From a virus, in the IMG/VR virus record IMGVR_UViG_3300008339_009519, positions 1-64,000 of that record: a DNA stretch of 64,000 nt; one strand, given 5' to 3'. The notes beneath the pieces are model-generated. The model searched no databases, was not told the DNA's origin, and saw only the letters and a program-made list of their open reading frames with translations. Shown in pieces: positions 32,613 through 41,727 of this stretch. Positions within the stretch are counted from its first letter, which is position 1, and every line of letters begins with the position of its first letter. The translations under genes were made by a program, and so were the position numbers.

Positions 32613-32804
32613 TTATGCTGATAATTGATTGATTTGCTTGTGTGCCTGTACAGATGAAATACGTTCGATATCTGTTGACTTAAACAGAACCTCACCATTT
32701 ACATTGCGACGACCCATGCTGATCTTCTCAGCATCTTGCTTATTCTTTGCCTTTACAAGAGTTGTTGTAACTACTGCAAAGTAATTGAACTTATTGTCGG
32801 ACAT
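32613..32804 (-). CDS. Small beta-rich protein with host-like codon use
   Basis: 63 residues: MSDNKFNYFAVVTTTLVKAKNKQDAEKISMGRR. Codons include many C- or G-ending ones, unlike AT-rich neighbours, and a strong terminator follows, so it is probably abundant. The first 55 residues resemble the N-terminus of the phosphoesterase 60233-61525 (VKAKN-DAE/HAR pattern), suggesting a shared domain. Function unknown. Confidence 0.7.
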   Translation of the reverse strand: MSDNKFNYFAVVTTTLVKAKNKQDAEKISMGRRNVNGEVLFKSTDIERISSVQAHKQINQLSA

Positions 32805-32818
32805 TTTTTTTCCTTCCG

Positions 32819-33232
32819 TTATTTTTTTGATGGATATGTATTAGAGATATATTCTACAGCTTCTTCTAGTGTGTCTGCAACTTTTGTTGCAAGAAACTTC
32901 AGATAAATTCTGTGTTGTAGATTTTGATGAGCCCAAACAATAACAGGCTGATTGTTTAAATGAGCCCACGTCATTTCAAAGTCAGTTCCTATATAAGCCC
33001 TATATAATATCGTGTATTCTACCAGCAGGATATCACAGCTTTTTTGAAGGAAGAGATTCTTATCTACTATTTCTTTTGGTTCGCAGTCCTCTTCTTCTAA
33101 GGCATAGTCCATTGGATTAATGGCCTTAAAACCTCTTTGATCTAAAAGTAAAGTAGCTTCATCTCTCCAACTATACTTAAAATCAGAAGTAACATCTTCT
33201 ATTGCACCTGATAAAAACACTCTTGTTTGCAT
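32819..33232 (-). CDS. Nucleoside 2-deoxyribosyltransferase-like protein
   Basis: 137 residues from ATG 33232 (AGGA upstream); a longer start at 33250 is possible. RVFLSGAIEDV...W...A...L...GFKAINPMDY, DILLVEY, and GTDFEMTWAH (catalytic Glu) are the pattern of this superfamily. Exchanges bases on deoxyribosides, or removes a modified nucleotide; fits the nucleotide-metabolism block. Confidence 0.75.
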   Translation of the reverse strand: MQTRVFLSGAIEDVTSDFKYSWRDEATLLLDQRGFKAINPMDYALEEEDCEPKEIVDKNLFLQKSCDILLVEYTILYRAYIGTDFEMTWAHLNNQPVIVWAHQNLQHRIYLKFLATKVADTLEEAVEYISNTYPSKK

Positions 33233-33239
33233 TTTTTTC

Positions 33240-33338
33240 CTAATCGTCATCTTCTACGCCTCTGTCCCCACAAACCGGATCCTGAGGGATTGGCTTTGGA
33301 CAATGGCATATGTAAGATCTTACTCCTATTATTATCAT
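33240..33338 (-). CDS. Tiny Cys-containing protein
   Basis: 32 residues: MIIIGVRSYICHCPKPIPQDPVCGDRGVEDDD. CxC and a third Cys could bind metal. The upstream gene stop and this start overlap as ATGA, and its own end overlaps the next gene region, so it is likely real. Confidence 0.45.
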   Translation of the reverse strand: MIIIGVRSYICHCPKPIPQDPVCGDRGVEDDD

Positions 33339-33739
33339 ACTGGCCAATAATACTCTAAATCACTTGGTTCGTCAAAAAATTGAGAATAATATTGATAGTC
33401 TTTTCTCAAGAGGTTAGACCTATGGGACCTATGAAATTCATCAGCGCCGAACCAAGGTGGCATAACTACATCAAGTGCATCAAAAACTTCAAACTGCATG
33501 GTGTTTTTATATCCTCGCTTAACCCATTCAGCTATCGTATAGTTCTGATATAACTGGAGAGCAGCTTCATGCCCATCCCACATGCGTGTTACAGGATGGT
33601 TGCGCCAACCTTTTGACGGAGTACGGCCAAGAAGAATATTTAAAACTTGGAAAGTTTCTACTCGTTGCTTTCCAAGCCTACGATAATCTAATACCCGAAC
33701 TGATTCTTGAAAATCTGGATATGGTAAAAACGTTTGCAT
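33335..33739 (-). CDS. MSMEG_6728-type conserved protein (pyrimidine dimer glycosylase-like)
   Basis: 134 residues. MQTFLPYPDFQESVRVLDYRRLGKQRVE and the C-terminal FHRSHRSNLLRK match the actinobacterial MSMEG_6728 family, which is annotated as pyrimidine-dimer-excision-like. It contains the one CGG codon in the window that I see read as Arg in frame (SVRVLD, at 33699-33697); the conserved Arg and the TAG reached by the +1 frame both argue that it is not skipped. Confidence 0.7.
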   Translation of the reverse strand: MQTFLPYPDFQESVRVLDYRRLGKQRVETFQVLNILLGRTPSKGWRNHPVTRMWDGHEAALQLYQNYTIAEWVKRGYKNTMQFEVFDALDVVMPPWFGADEFHRSHRSNLLRKDYQYYSQFFDEPSDLEYYWPV

Positions 33740-34140
33740 TATGCCTTCTTGAATTCCTCAAAAGTTTTGTCACCTACACCAAAGTATTCTCTAGCTAATC
33801 CAGCCTTAACAATTTCTGTGTTCAAGCACTCCCCAGCTTCGTTCCATACTTTAGCAAGGATTCTACCATACTTTTCATTCTTATCTAAGATAGTTTCAAT
33901 CTTTACCTTATTATTGGCTTTCTTAATCCATTGATCAGTAAACTCTTTTGCTGCGAGGCCCATCTTCTTTTCTTCAAGATTTGTGGTGCGGCTTTCCGGT
34001 GTATTAACTCCATAGAGTCTCACACTCTTTGGGCCAATGTGAACTTCAAAACCAAGATCTATATTGATCTTAAATGTATCTCCGTCTACTACCTTAACAA
34101 CTTCTGCGTTGTACAAATAAACATTAAATTTGTCTGACAT
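33739..34140 (-). CDS. Thermonuclease (SNase) family nuclease
   Basis: 133 residues. VVDGDTFKI, RLYGVNTPE (catalytic Arg/Glu), GLAAKEFT and YGRILAKVW (second Arg) are the SNase motifs in order. No signal peptide, so it acts in the cytoplasm, probably degrading DNA or RNA. One-base overlap with the next gene. Confidence 0.88.
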   Translation of the reverse strand: MSDKFNVYLYNAEVVKVVDGDTFKINIDLGFEVHIGPKSVRLYGVNTPESRTTNLEEKKMGLAAKEFTDQWIKKANNKVKIETILDKNEKYGRILAKVWNEAGECLNTEIVKAGLAREYFGVGDKTFEEFKKA

Positions 34141-34141
34141 A

Positions 34142-34945
34142 TTAATCTCTTTCTATTCCTATAGTGTCGCATGCGTTGCGAAATATTGATTGACTTACCT
34201 TGAACTGAGCATCAGCGTGGCTGTAGCCTTCTCCTGGCTTCGGAGAAGACGCATGCCAGCTATGACCAATAGAAACTGTTCCATCATACACTACATTGTA
34301 GCCACGATGACGTGCAAAATATGAGCACCAAGTTTCTTCATAGTAGTGAGGTGTTGGAAGGAATGCCCCTATTGCCTGAGGATACATCTTTCTGTACTCT
34401 TCGTCATTTGTAAGAGCCTCCCAAACTGATCTTCTAATAAAATATGCAGATCCGGAGACTGTAACGCACTCTACTCTGTCTCTATAGAGAATGTCTTCCG
34501 CATCGTATTCTCTCCAACCACGATGTTTTGGTGCTGTATTGGTCCCTACAATACCCGCGTGAGTTATTCTTCCGGATTCATCTCTTTGTTTTGGCCCAAG
34601 AATATGTATATCTGGATTCTGATCAAATATTTTTTGGACCTTCACAACATCTTCGCTAGTTAGCCACACATCAGCATTCAAAAGACAAATGATATCACTA
34701 TCAGTATTTGCTGCCATAAGGTTGCACGCAGCCGAATAACCCACATTTTCATTCTTCCAAGCTTTATTTATAAAATACTTATCTTTAAAAGATTCTAACC
34801 ATTTCCAAGAATCGTCAACAGAACCATTATCACAAATATTTAAAGTCCAAAGTTTTTTTGTATATTTAAGATCACCATGCAGCATATCCAACATGCGTTG
34901 CAGCATCGGTCTTGTGTTGTAATTAACAATACATAGGTCTATCAT
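34142..34945 (-). CDS. Family 2 glycosyltransferase
   Basis: 267 residues. CIVNYNTRPMLQRML, NICDNGSVDDS, LNADVWLT (DxD-like) and DESGRITHAG are the GT2 signatures. Another glycosyltransferase, now within the nucleotide-metabolism block. Overlaps the next upstream gene by four bases. Confidence 0.85.
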   Translation of the reverse strand: MIDLCIVNYNTRPMLQRMLDMLHGDLKYTKKLWTLNICDNGSVDDSWKWLESFKDKYFINKAWKNENVGYSAACNLMAANTDSDIICLLNADVWLTSEDVVKVQKIFDQNPDIHILGPKQRDESGRITHAGIVGTNTAPKHRGWREYDAEDILYRDRVECVTVSGSAYFIRRSVWEALTNDEEYRKMYPQAIGAFLPTPHYYEETWCSYFARHRGYNVVYDGTVSIGHSWHASSPKPGEGYSHADAQFKVSQSIFRNACDTIGIERD

Positions 34946-35211
34946 ATCAAAGAGCTCTTTGCTATAGTAATTTCAAAACAGTCACTTGGGTTAAAGCCCA
35001 TGTCAAGTAGTTCAAAAAAATCTTCTTTTGCGTTAGACAAATCGTCTATAAAAAACTCGCTCAATCTATTTAAATACTGTTGAGTATTTATTGTTTGTGA
35101 TTTTATATTTTTATTATCTATAAACTTTTTTTGGTTTATTTTACCAGCAATAAAGCCAAGTATAAACAGAGAACTTATTACGAGCTTAGATTTACCATTC
35201 ATCATTTTCAC
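34942..35211 (-). CDS. Small protein with N-terminal membrane anchor
   Basis: 89 residues. Hydrophobic segment LVISSLFILGFIAG (residues 9-22) with Lys on both sides, then a charged soluble part. No family recognised. ATGA-type overlap with downstream glycosyltransferase. Confidence 0.5.
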   Translation of the reverse strand: MKMMNGKSKLVISSLFILGFIAGKINQKKFIDNKNIKSQTINTQQYLNRLSEFFIDDLSNAKEDFFELLDMGFNPSDCFEITIAKSSLI

Positions 35212-35428
35212 TATCTACTGGGGCAATAAAAGCATTTTCAATTGATAAATTTATAGCAGAAAATATTCTTGTATAGATATCTTTTTCTTTTTCTGTAATA
35301 TTTCCGCGCAACATACTACCATATGTTTTTTGGATATGTAGAAGAATTTCTAGATCTTCTATTAAATAAGATTGGTTATTTTCAAGTTTAATTTGAACTT
35401 TCTTTTTCTGATGGGTTTTCTTACTCAT
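35192..35428 (-). CDS. Small hypothetical protein
   Basis: 78 residues, basic N-terminus (MSKKTHQKKKVQIK), then helical (DLEILLHIQKTYGSML). No known domain. Overlaps both neighbours. Confidence 0.5.
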   Translation of the reverse strand: MSKKTHQKKKVQIKLENNQSYLIEDLEILLHIQKTYGSMLRGNITEKEKDIYTRIFSAINLSIENAFIAPVDSENDEW

Positions 35429-35654
35429 TGCTTTTCTTCTCTTTTATTTCTGCTTTTAACACTTCTTCTTGTGGCACTTGGTGCACTGATATCTCTTCGC
35501 TATCTGGCTCATATGTTACAAACAAAATTCTTTTGTCCTCTAACTTACAACCTTCTGGTGGGGCTGATTCAAGTGCTATCTTTTTTGATGCTGATCCATA
35601 AACTTGACTAGAGTTTTTGTATACAACAATATAATTTAGTTTACCTGCTGCCAT
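35421..35654 (-). CDS. Small hypothetical protein
   Basis: 77 residues. An alternating beta pattern (YIVVYKNSSQVY, ILFVTYEPDSEE) ends in a charged helix. No known domain; overlaps ThyX by one base. Confidence 0.5.
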   Translation of the reverse strand: MAAGKLNYIVVYKNSSQVYGSASKKIALESAPPEGCKLEDKRILFVTYEPDSEEISVHQVPQEEVLKAEIKEKKSNE

Positions 35655-36349
35655 TACATCCCCAATAGTGCGTATAAAGAAACTGGATAAAGAGGTTTTA
35701 CTAGCTCATGCACAGCTTTTGCATACTCTTGTATTTCTGCTTGGGAGTCCTCAGAAAGTCTCTGATTTAAGAAAAGAGCCACTGACTGAAGACTGCAAGA
35801 CCATCTATATGAAAGATACATCCCGTACGCTGGCAAAAATAAACGAGCTTGTTCTGGTGCAATTCCATTATCTATAGCCATATTATAAAGTGATTCACAC
35901 TTTTCCATTAGTTCTTTTAACTCTGTTGTAAGCACAGAACCTATCCACGGCCCAGCTAAACCAGCAGAACCTTGCTTCTTATCTTCAGCTGCAAGTCTCC
36001 ATTGTTCAGCTGTTGGAAGATAGAACTCTGGCTCTTGTGTTATATATCTTCTTGACGATTCATTCCAGGAGTCCATTGTATGATCAGATCCTACTACGTA
36101 CTTCCAGTGTTGACGAGCAACCATAAGCGGAGCATAAAATTCAAATGTAATAAACGCATGTCTGAATGGAGACATGTGATTTTCTCTAGCTAAAAAGCTT
36201 ATTAGCTTTGCGTCGTTTTGTGAAAAGTTTTCTGACTCTTTTGCAAAGGATGCTCTAGCGGCATTGACGACTGATAGGTCACTGCCCATGTGATCTACCA
36301 GTCGGACATAGCCTTTATCAAGAACTGATATCTTATTCTCTGTTGTCAT
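35654..36349 (-). CDS. thyX: Flavin-dependent thymidylate synthase ThyX
   Basis: 231 residues. HMSPFRHAFITFEFYAP and RQHWKYVVGSDHTMDSWNESSRRY are the ThyX signatures. Makes dTMP from dUMP with FAD and folate, matching the class II ribonucleotide reductase upstream. Confidence 0.93.
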   Translation of the reverse strand: MTTENKISVLDKGYVRLVDHMGSDLSVVNAARASFAKESENFSQNDAKLISFLARENHMSPFRHAFITFEFYAPLMVARQHWKYVVGSDHTMDSWNESSRRYITQEPEFYLPTAEQWRLAAEDKKQGSAGLAGPWIGSVLTTELKELMEKCESLYNMAIDNGIAPEQARLFLPAYGMYLSYRWSCSLQSVALFLNQRLSEDSQAEIQEYAKAVHELVKPLYPVSLYALLGM

Positions 36350-36366
36350 AATAGAGATTATATCAT

Positions 36367-38481
36367 TTATTGTTGTGTATTGCTATCCTTTATAAATTTT
36401 ATTTCACAAGAATCTGTTGTGCAATAACGCTCTCCAATAGCATCAGCTGCCATTCCAGCATACACTCCAGAGAGATCTATTGGAAACAAAGACATTGAAG
36501 CTGTTGTATATTCCTCTTCTGTAATTTGAGTGTACGGCATTTGCGGGTATGTGTCGTTTCCGCTTGGAAGAAACGATACAGTTTTTAACTGTCCATCATA
36601 CATATGAAGAACTGTGCCAACATGCTGTGCTTCTGTATCTTTATTAAAAGATATTGTTACAGATACTGAATTATCTGACCAGTATCTTTGTGCCATGGCA
36701 GCTAATGACATTTTTTCAAATATTGTTACGTCACGTTCTGCTCTTGCAGCTTCTGATTTAATTGGGAAGTATACAACAGATGTTGTATCTGGTGATTCAG
36801 ATGCTGGTTCAACTGTGTAATTAGCCATTCTAAACAAGGGAAGCATTGGATCATCGTTAGAGAATCTAATTGTTCTATTGAAGAACTTTCCACCTGGGGT
36901 CCAGTGGACTCCAGGAGACTCTCCAGCAAGTATTGACACAGTTCCAGATGGCTTTACAGTTGTCATTTTAATAGATTCACGAATACCTAGCCATTCTGAG
37001 TAAACGTTATCATATCTTTGTATTGTTTTGTAACCTTCGTCCATCCACTCACGAAGAGCTGGAACGCCGACACGATCAGCAAAGTTTGCCACACCAGACA
37101 TAGAAGTGCCGATGCGTCGGTTTCTTTGCATGATTGCATTTGTTTCTTCCCAGTGTGTTGGGAGAAGAGTAACTGTTTTTGCATAGAGGTATGCAAACTT
37201 TAAGGTTCTCTTGTAGTCTTCTAGGCTTTCATGTCTGTTTAAATAAGTTTCTACTAGCGTGCAGCATTCAAAAGACTCTAATGATTGTTCCGCGCAAGGA
37301 TTGTAGCCAGCTACACGATGATCCTTGTTGTTTGGTGCATCAGCAAGGCGCCCATACTTGCGGCTCATATCCATCCAGAGAACTCCTGGCTCTCCATTAC
37401 GAGCTATGCCCTCTACTATTGCGCTCAGGTCTGTCCCAACTTCAGTTTCCACTGAGTTATTTGACATCCATCCCCAGCCTGGAGCATTTGAATCATAGGA
37501 GTTTCTTTCTGGAAATACTTCAGCGTTTTTTAAATTTAAGAAATCTTGATCATCAATGCGGCCAATCAAAAGTTCTGCGGAACGGCGAACATTACCAGAA
37601 ACCACACAAACACCAATTAAGTTACCAATGTCTGCGATGTCTTTTCTTGTAAGTTTTTCTCCAGCTCTACCATTAAACATTTTTCTAATCTGCTTATGAA
37701 GCTTTTCTAAAGGCTCATGACCTGCAGCAATGCCACCAAAAGTTTTAATTGGAGTGCCAGCTGGTCTTATGAGAGAGTAATCAAAATATACTTCGTTTTG
37801 AGAAGACTTAAGATAAGAGTCAATCAACATTGCTGTTGAGATATACCAGCCCTCTCGAGTATCAGGAACAATATAGGTCGCAGTAGATGAGTCTACTGGA
37901 TTTGGTGAATAGATTGTGAAGTCTTTATCTGCACCTTTGTCGTCAAAACCTACGCCAACACCCAACATAGAGGCTTCCATAAGGAAGGAAAAAGGCTTTG
38001 ATGGATTTAACTTAGTCATTTCTGCTGTAGAAACAAAAGCGCAGTTTTGAAGTGCTGCTGAATTCTTTTGTATGTTTACAATATTAGTTCCCATAGCCCA
38101 CAAACCGCGACCTGGTGGTGTCCACTTCAAATTAAACAAACGATCAAAAGCTTCTTTAGCTGAAGCCTGTGCTTTTGCATCGTTCCATGGAAGCCTATTC
38201 TTTTTACAGTGATCTTTTTGCAGAGAGTACATTCCGTTGATAACTCTCTCACAAACATCTGACCAAGATTCTTTAGTTCCATCTTCTTTTAAGCGTGAGT
38301 ATGTACGCAAAAAAGTAATTTCACCCACAGAGTTTCCTCCAGCATCTCTGTAACCAAAAGGAGCAATCTTTTCTTTATAGCTAGCTATAAAATCATCGGT
38401 TAATTTAAAAGAAAACATTGATGATAATTTATTGGCGATTGGTGCTAAATCGGGATTTCCGTTTTCAATTTCTTCTGACAT
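36367..38481 (-). CDS. nrdJ: Class II (B12-dependent) ribonucleotide reductase
   Basis: 704 residues, close to the monomeric adenosylcobalamin-dependent type. NCAFVSTAEM, NPCAEQSLESFECCTLVE (active-site Cys) and TVKPSGTVSILAGESPGVH are present, and the C-terminus has CTTDSC, the redox Cys pair. Supplies deoxynucleotides and needs cobalamin from the host. No CGG codon seen. Confidence 0.92.
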   Translation of the reverse strand: MSEEIENGNPDLAPIANKLSSMFSFKLTDDFIASYKEKIAPFGYRDAGGNSVGEITFLRTYSRLKEDGTKESWSDVCERVINGMYSLQKDHCKKNRLPWNDAKAQASAKEAFDRLFNLKWTPPGRGLWAMGTNIVNIQKNSAALQNCAFVSTAEMTKLNPSKPFSFLMEASMLGVGVGFDDKGADKDFTIYSPNPVDSSTATYIVPDTREGWYISTAMLIDSYLKSSQNEVYFDYSLIRPAGTPIKTFGGIAAGHEPLEKLHKQIRKMFNGRAGEKLTRKDIADIGNLIGVCVVSGNVRRSAELLIGRIDDQDFLNLKNAEVFPERNSYDSNAPGWGWMSNNSVETEVGTDLSAIVEGIARNGEPGVLWMDMSRKYGRLADAPNNKDHRVAGYNPCAEQSLESFECCTLVETYLNRHESLEDYKRTLKFAYLYAKTVTLLPTHWEETNAIMQRNRRIGTSMSGVANFADRVGVPALREWMDEGYKTIQRYDNVYSEWLGIRESIKMTTVKPSGTVSILAGESPGVHWTPGGKFFNRTIRFSNDDPMLPLFRMANYTVEPASESPDTTSVVYFPIKSEAARAERDVTIFEKMSLAAMAQRYWSDNSVSVTISFNKDTEAQHVGTVLHMYDGQLKTVSFLPSGNDTYPQMPYTQITEEEYTTASMSLFPIDLSGVYAGMAADAIGERYCTTDSCEIKFIKDSNTQQ

Positions 38482-38490
38482 TTATTTCTC

Positions 38491-39183
38491 CTATTTAATG
38501 GTTTTTACGTAATTTGAATTGGTTTTTTGCATTTCTGCTTTTTTTATTTTTATAATTTGTTCTGTAGAATATATTTTATGAATTTCTTTTTCCACAAAAT
38601 ATCCACTTCTCCAGTTTAAAACTTTTTCTACATTTGAACTATAATTAGTAAACAAATTACAGACAACTGCACCGCCATAAATCTTAATAAGATTTTTCAT
38701 TTTTGTCACAGCTTCTTCTTTTTTGTCTTGGCTAGAGAAAGACTCTTTGTCTAGTCTTTCATACAGCCAGTTATAAGCCTGCCTAGTTAAGGGGGGTATA
38801 TCTATGTGATCAAATATACCTTCCTTAAGAATAAGGGCTCTATTTTTTTCTATTTGCATATCTGTTTTGATTGTATCCTTAAATAGGGACAACCAATCTC
38901 TTTCATTGAACTGCGGCCAACCACTCACCCAAAAAAGCAGTACGTGTTTTTCTTCTGGTATCGCACTTTTGTTAATTACTGGAGACAGGCATGCACATGC
39001 AACAGATTTTTTTATGAATTCTTTTGCCTTATCTTCACCAAGCTTTTTCTTTTGTACTGACCAAAGCTGCGCAAGTTTTTCTGGCCAATCTGATTCACCC
39101 AAATATAAGGTTAAATATTTATCAGCTAATTCAACTGTAAGAGCGTTGTTGGCAACAAATTGCTCTAATAGTTGTATAGACAT
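38491..39183 (-). CDS. Hypothetical protein upstream of ribonucleotide reductase
   Basis: 230 residues, almost all helical (MSIQLLEQFVANNALTVELADKYL, WPEKLAQLW). Basic C-terminus. No family recognised. Nine bases before the reductase start, so co-expressed. Possibly a nucleotide or replication accessory factor; undetermined. Confidence 0.55.
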   Translation of the reverse strand: MSIQLLEQFVANNALTVELADKYLTLYLGESDWPEKLAQLWSVQKKKLGEDKAKEFIKKSVACACLSPVINKSAIPEEKHVLLFWVSGWPQFNERDWLSLFKDTIKTDMQIEKNRALILKEGIFDHIDIPPLTRQAYNWLYERLDKESFSSQDKKEEAVTKMKNLIKIYGGAVVCNLFTNYSSNVEKVLNWRSGYFVEKEIHKIYSTEQIIKIKKAEMQKTNSNYVKTIK

Positions 39184-39235
39184 ATGTAATCCTCTTTGCT
39201 TGTATCAAAAGTTATAAACTTGGTCTAATAATACA

Positions 39236-39260
39236 ATTCCCGCCCACTAGGGGCGGGAAT
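39236..39260. terminator. GC-rich hairpin, probable terminator between operons
   Basis: ATTCCCGCCC (39236-39245), loop ACTAG, GGGCGGGAAT (39251-39260). A T-run follows on the plus side (CTAATTTTTT) and T-rich sequence on the minus side. A second small hairpin lies at 39274-39291. It most likely separates tail genes from the nucleotide-metabolism operon. Confidence 0.6.
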
Positions 39261-39325
39261 CTAATTTTTTCGCCCTGCTAATTATAGCAGGTGTTTTGTT
39301 GCATCAACTATTGTGATGAAAAAGT

Positions 39326-39946
39326 TTAGAGAGCTTTTGTGGACTCGAGTCCTTTATATTCTCTAACTTTGTTTCTACCATAATCAGAAGATGTGTTAGC
39401 CTGACCATATCCACTTGTGAATATTTGTGCACTTGCTACACCAATAAATTCTGTTGGTCTAAACAAGCCAAACGATGCTGCTGCACCTTGTGCTTCTGTT
39501 CTTGGTCCATGACCATAACCACTTGCAAATACTTCCGCTGAAGTAACACCATCAAAGAAGTAGTTGCTATAAAGAGCATAGTCATTTTCTCTGTCTGCGG
39601 CATGACCATAGCCACTACCAAACGCCTGTGCTCCAGCTAAGCCTTTGTATTCAAGCGGTCTGTATCTTGAACCGTCGTATGTAGCTTTACCATCTGGGAA
39701 AGTTCCTGCCAAAGGCGTTGTGCCATCATAAAGGGTTGATCCAGTAAAGAGTTGTGAAAGAAATCTATTACCTGGGCGATCACCACTACCAGGAACATTA
39801 TGATTGTCTGGTGCACCATCCAACAGACCTTTTGCAAAGAGTGGATAGAATGAATAGGTGCCGGCTGTGCCCTTAAATGAGTTAATCATCTCATTTGAGT
39901 TGCGACCCTTCAAGACTGGTCTACGACCTACATAAAAAGTAGCCAT
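39326..39946 (-). CDS. Repeat protein with SGYGH motif, likely structural
   Basis: 206 residues. From about residue 105 there are three and a half copies of a ~40-residue repeat ending in AxxFxSGYGH/Q (GLAGAQAFGSGYGH, GVTSAEVFASGYGH, GVASAQIFTSGYGQ). Strong AAGGAG site, C- and G-rich codons and its own CTATATAG element suggest high expression. Could be a capsid or tail decoration protein; not assigned to a known family. Confidence 0.65.
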   Translation of the reverse strand: MATFYVGRRPVLKGRNSNEMINSFKGTAGTYSFYPLFAKGLLDGAPDNHNVPGSGDRPGNRFLSQLFTGSTLYDGTTPLAGTFPDGKATYDGSRYRPLEYKGLAGAQAFGSGYGHAADRENDYALYSNYFFDGVTSAEVFASGYGHGPRTEAQGAAASFGLFRPTEFIGVASAQIFTSGYGQANTSSDYGRNKVREYKGLESTKAL

Positions 39947-39974
39947 TTATTTGTCTCCTTATTGAAAAATATAT

Positions 39975-39982
39975 CTATATAG
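39975..39982 (-). promoter_or_regulatory. CTATATAG late-promoter candidate
   Basis: Lies 28 bases upstream of the 39326-39946 start, in a short AT-rich gap. The same core occurs 33 bases upstream of the 3007-3639 start (3673-3680). Fits a -10-only late promoter read by the phage sigma factor; untested. Confidence 0.35.
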
Positions 39983-40011
39983 TAAAAAGAAATGCCGATT
40001 TTCACCTTTAA

Positions 40012-41274
40012 TTATAAATTATAATCAACTTCTATAATTAAATCTGAAAGAACTGGTGGTATTTTGTCCTCTAGCATATTTAAAGTAACCTCTACATATA
40101 CATGATCAGACGTATTTGGGTTATTTAAAGAATAACTCCCACCATTAGGGTAAAAAACCCTATAGCCAAAAACACTAGACAATAGTGATTGGCTTACGTT
40201 ATAAACTTTTGGTGAGACATTCAAAACCTCATTAATCGTATTGCCTGCTGGCGCATCAAATCTTATAAAGGTTTTTCCAGAAGTAATAAATTTGTCATAC
40301 CTAACATCAAGATCAGAGAGACCATAAGTATAAACATATACATTATTTTCTTTGACATAATTTCTCTGTCTTAAAAGAACCCTTATTGCTGTTATCGGAG
40401 TATCAGCAAAGTAAAACTTTAGTGGGCTAGAATTAACTACCGTATCTGAACCAGCAACTGACCAACCGCCTGGTGGGACCTTGCCTAACGCGTCATATTC
40501 ACTATCATATAACCCTGAATTAAGGGGGCTGTACCCATCTTTATCTGTTAGACTTGGGCTTGGCACTGTGGTGTATTCGATTTTAACAACGTCAACTCCA
40601 CTAGCCGGGAATGGGGAAAGTGATATTGAGTTAGTTAAAGAACTGCCAATAGATCCTATTGGAATTTTTACATACACATACATGCTAACACCAAGTGGAT
40701 TTGGCTCATTCAAAATAACATTTCTTCTCCAAACCTTATCTGGCTGATTCAAGAACGCATATTGAACTGGCGTAGTATCTATCAATGCTCCATTGCCATC
40801 GCCTCCTGCTAAATTAGGATCTACTCTAGTCTCCAAAAAGTCTGGGATGACTTGACCCTTAACAGAATTAACAAATTTTATCTTAGAATGAGATGAACCA
40901 GATGCTGCAGGCAGTGTCAAATGATTGTAGTAATCATTGAACTCTAGGGCACCGGATGCTGCTATTGCATAGCTTGTTGACACAAATGCAGACAAATCAA
41001 CCTGTGTTTTTGAGTGGATAGAAAGCTGATTAGTATTTATGCTTTCTATATTTCTAACTCTGTCTTGCAAATCTCTTAGAGCAGAAGTCAAAAACATATT
41101 TTCTTTAACAATTCTTTCTATAATTTCAGTAATTTTTTTATCCAAAACACCATATTTGTTATAGAGATATACCAAGTCTGCATAATTTTGTTCTATGCGC
41201 TCGTTAAAGTCAGTGCTTGAAATAGGGCCATGATATTGAATTGGCTTTTTTTGTGTATAAATAAAATCAGACAT
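40012..41274 (-). CDS. Tail/baseplate component
   Basis: 420 residues: N-terminal helical trimer-like segment (ERIEQNYADLVYLYNKYG...ALRDLQDRVRNIE), then beta-rich Gly/Ser/Pro sequence with no catalytic motif. This is the pattern of phage tail fibre or baseplate subunits. Nine bases after the next gene; part of one long structural operon. Confidence 0.6.
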   Translation of the reverse strand: MSDFIYTQKKPIQYHGPISSTDFNERIEQNYADLVYLYNKYGVLDKKITEIIERIVKENMFLTSALRDLQDRVRNIESINTNQLSIHSKTQVDLSAFVSTSYAIAASGALEFNDYYNHLTLPAASGSSHSKIKFVNSVKGQVIPDFLETRVDPNLAGGDGNGALIDTTPVQYAFLNQPDKVWRRNVILNEPNPLGVSMYVYVKIPIGSIGSSLTNSISLSPFPASGVDVVKIEYTTVPSPSLTDKDGYSPLNSGLYDSEYDALGKVPPGGWSVAGSDTVVNSSPLKFYFADTPITAIRVLLRQRNYVKENNVYVYTYGLSDLDVRYDKFITSGKTFIRFDAPAGNTINEVLNVSPKVYNVSQSLLSSVFGYRVFYPNGGSYSLNNPNTSDHVYVEVTLNMLEDKIPPVLSDLIIEVDYNL

Positions 41275-41282
41275 TTAATCTC

Positions 41283-41720
41283 CTAGTTTTCTCCTCTTAA
41301 TTTTGCTTCAATTATGTCTAATTTTCTTGACAAATTAGATATTATTGCAGAATTAAGCTGAGGTTTATTGAACTCTAAACTATCTTCATAATATGGTGTA
41401 CTTGATTCAACTACATATTCTTGAGTGGTTTCGTCATATGAAACGTACTGTGAATATATCGTCATTAATAAATCTTCATTTAAATAGTAATCTGGGGTTG
41501 CTAAATTTAGATCATTTCTTGATATATCACTAGATTGGTCAATTAAAGCTTGGAGGTTTTCAAGCTTTTTATTGAGCCTATTAATGTCCATGTACAATTG
41601 GTCATTGGCTAGGTTTAATATGCTTGAAGGAACAGGGCCCTTGTAAACCAAACGTTGCCTATTCAACAGTGGCTCAAATATAGTTTCTCTTTTATTGTTT
41701 TCGGAATATGAAATTGTCAT
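41283..41720 (-). CDS. Small tail/baseplate-associated protein
   Basis: 145 residues. LVYKGPVPSSILNLANDQLYMDINRLNKKLENLQALIDQ is similar in layout to the N-terminus of 40012-41274 (KxIQYHGPISSTDFNERIEQ). Helical ends, no enzyme motif. Confidence 0.55.
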   Translation of the reverse strand: MTISYSENNKRETIFEPLLNRQRLVYKGPVPSSILNLANDQLYMDINRLNKKLENLQALIDQSSDISRNDLNLATPDYYLNEDLLMTIYSQYVSYDETTQEYVVESSTPYYEDSLEFNKPQLNSAIISNLSRKLDIIEAKLRGEN

Positions 41721-41727
41721 ATAATAC

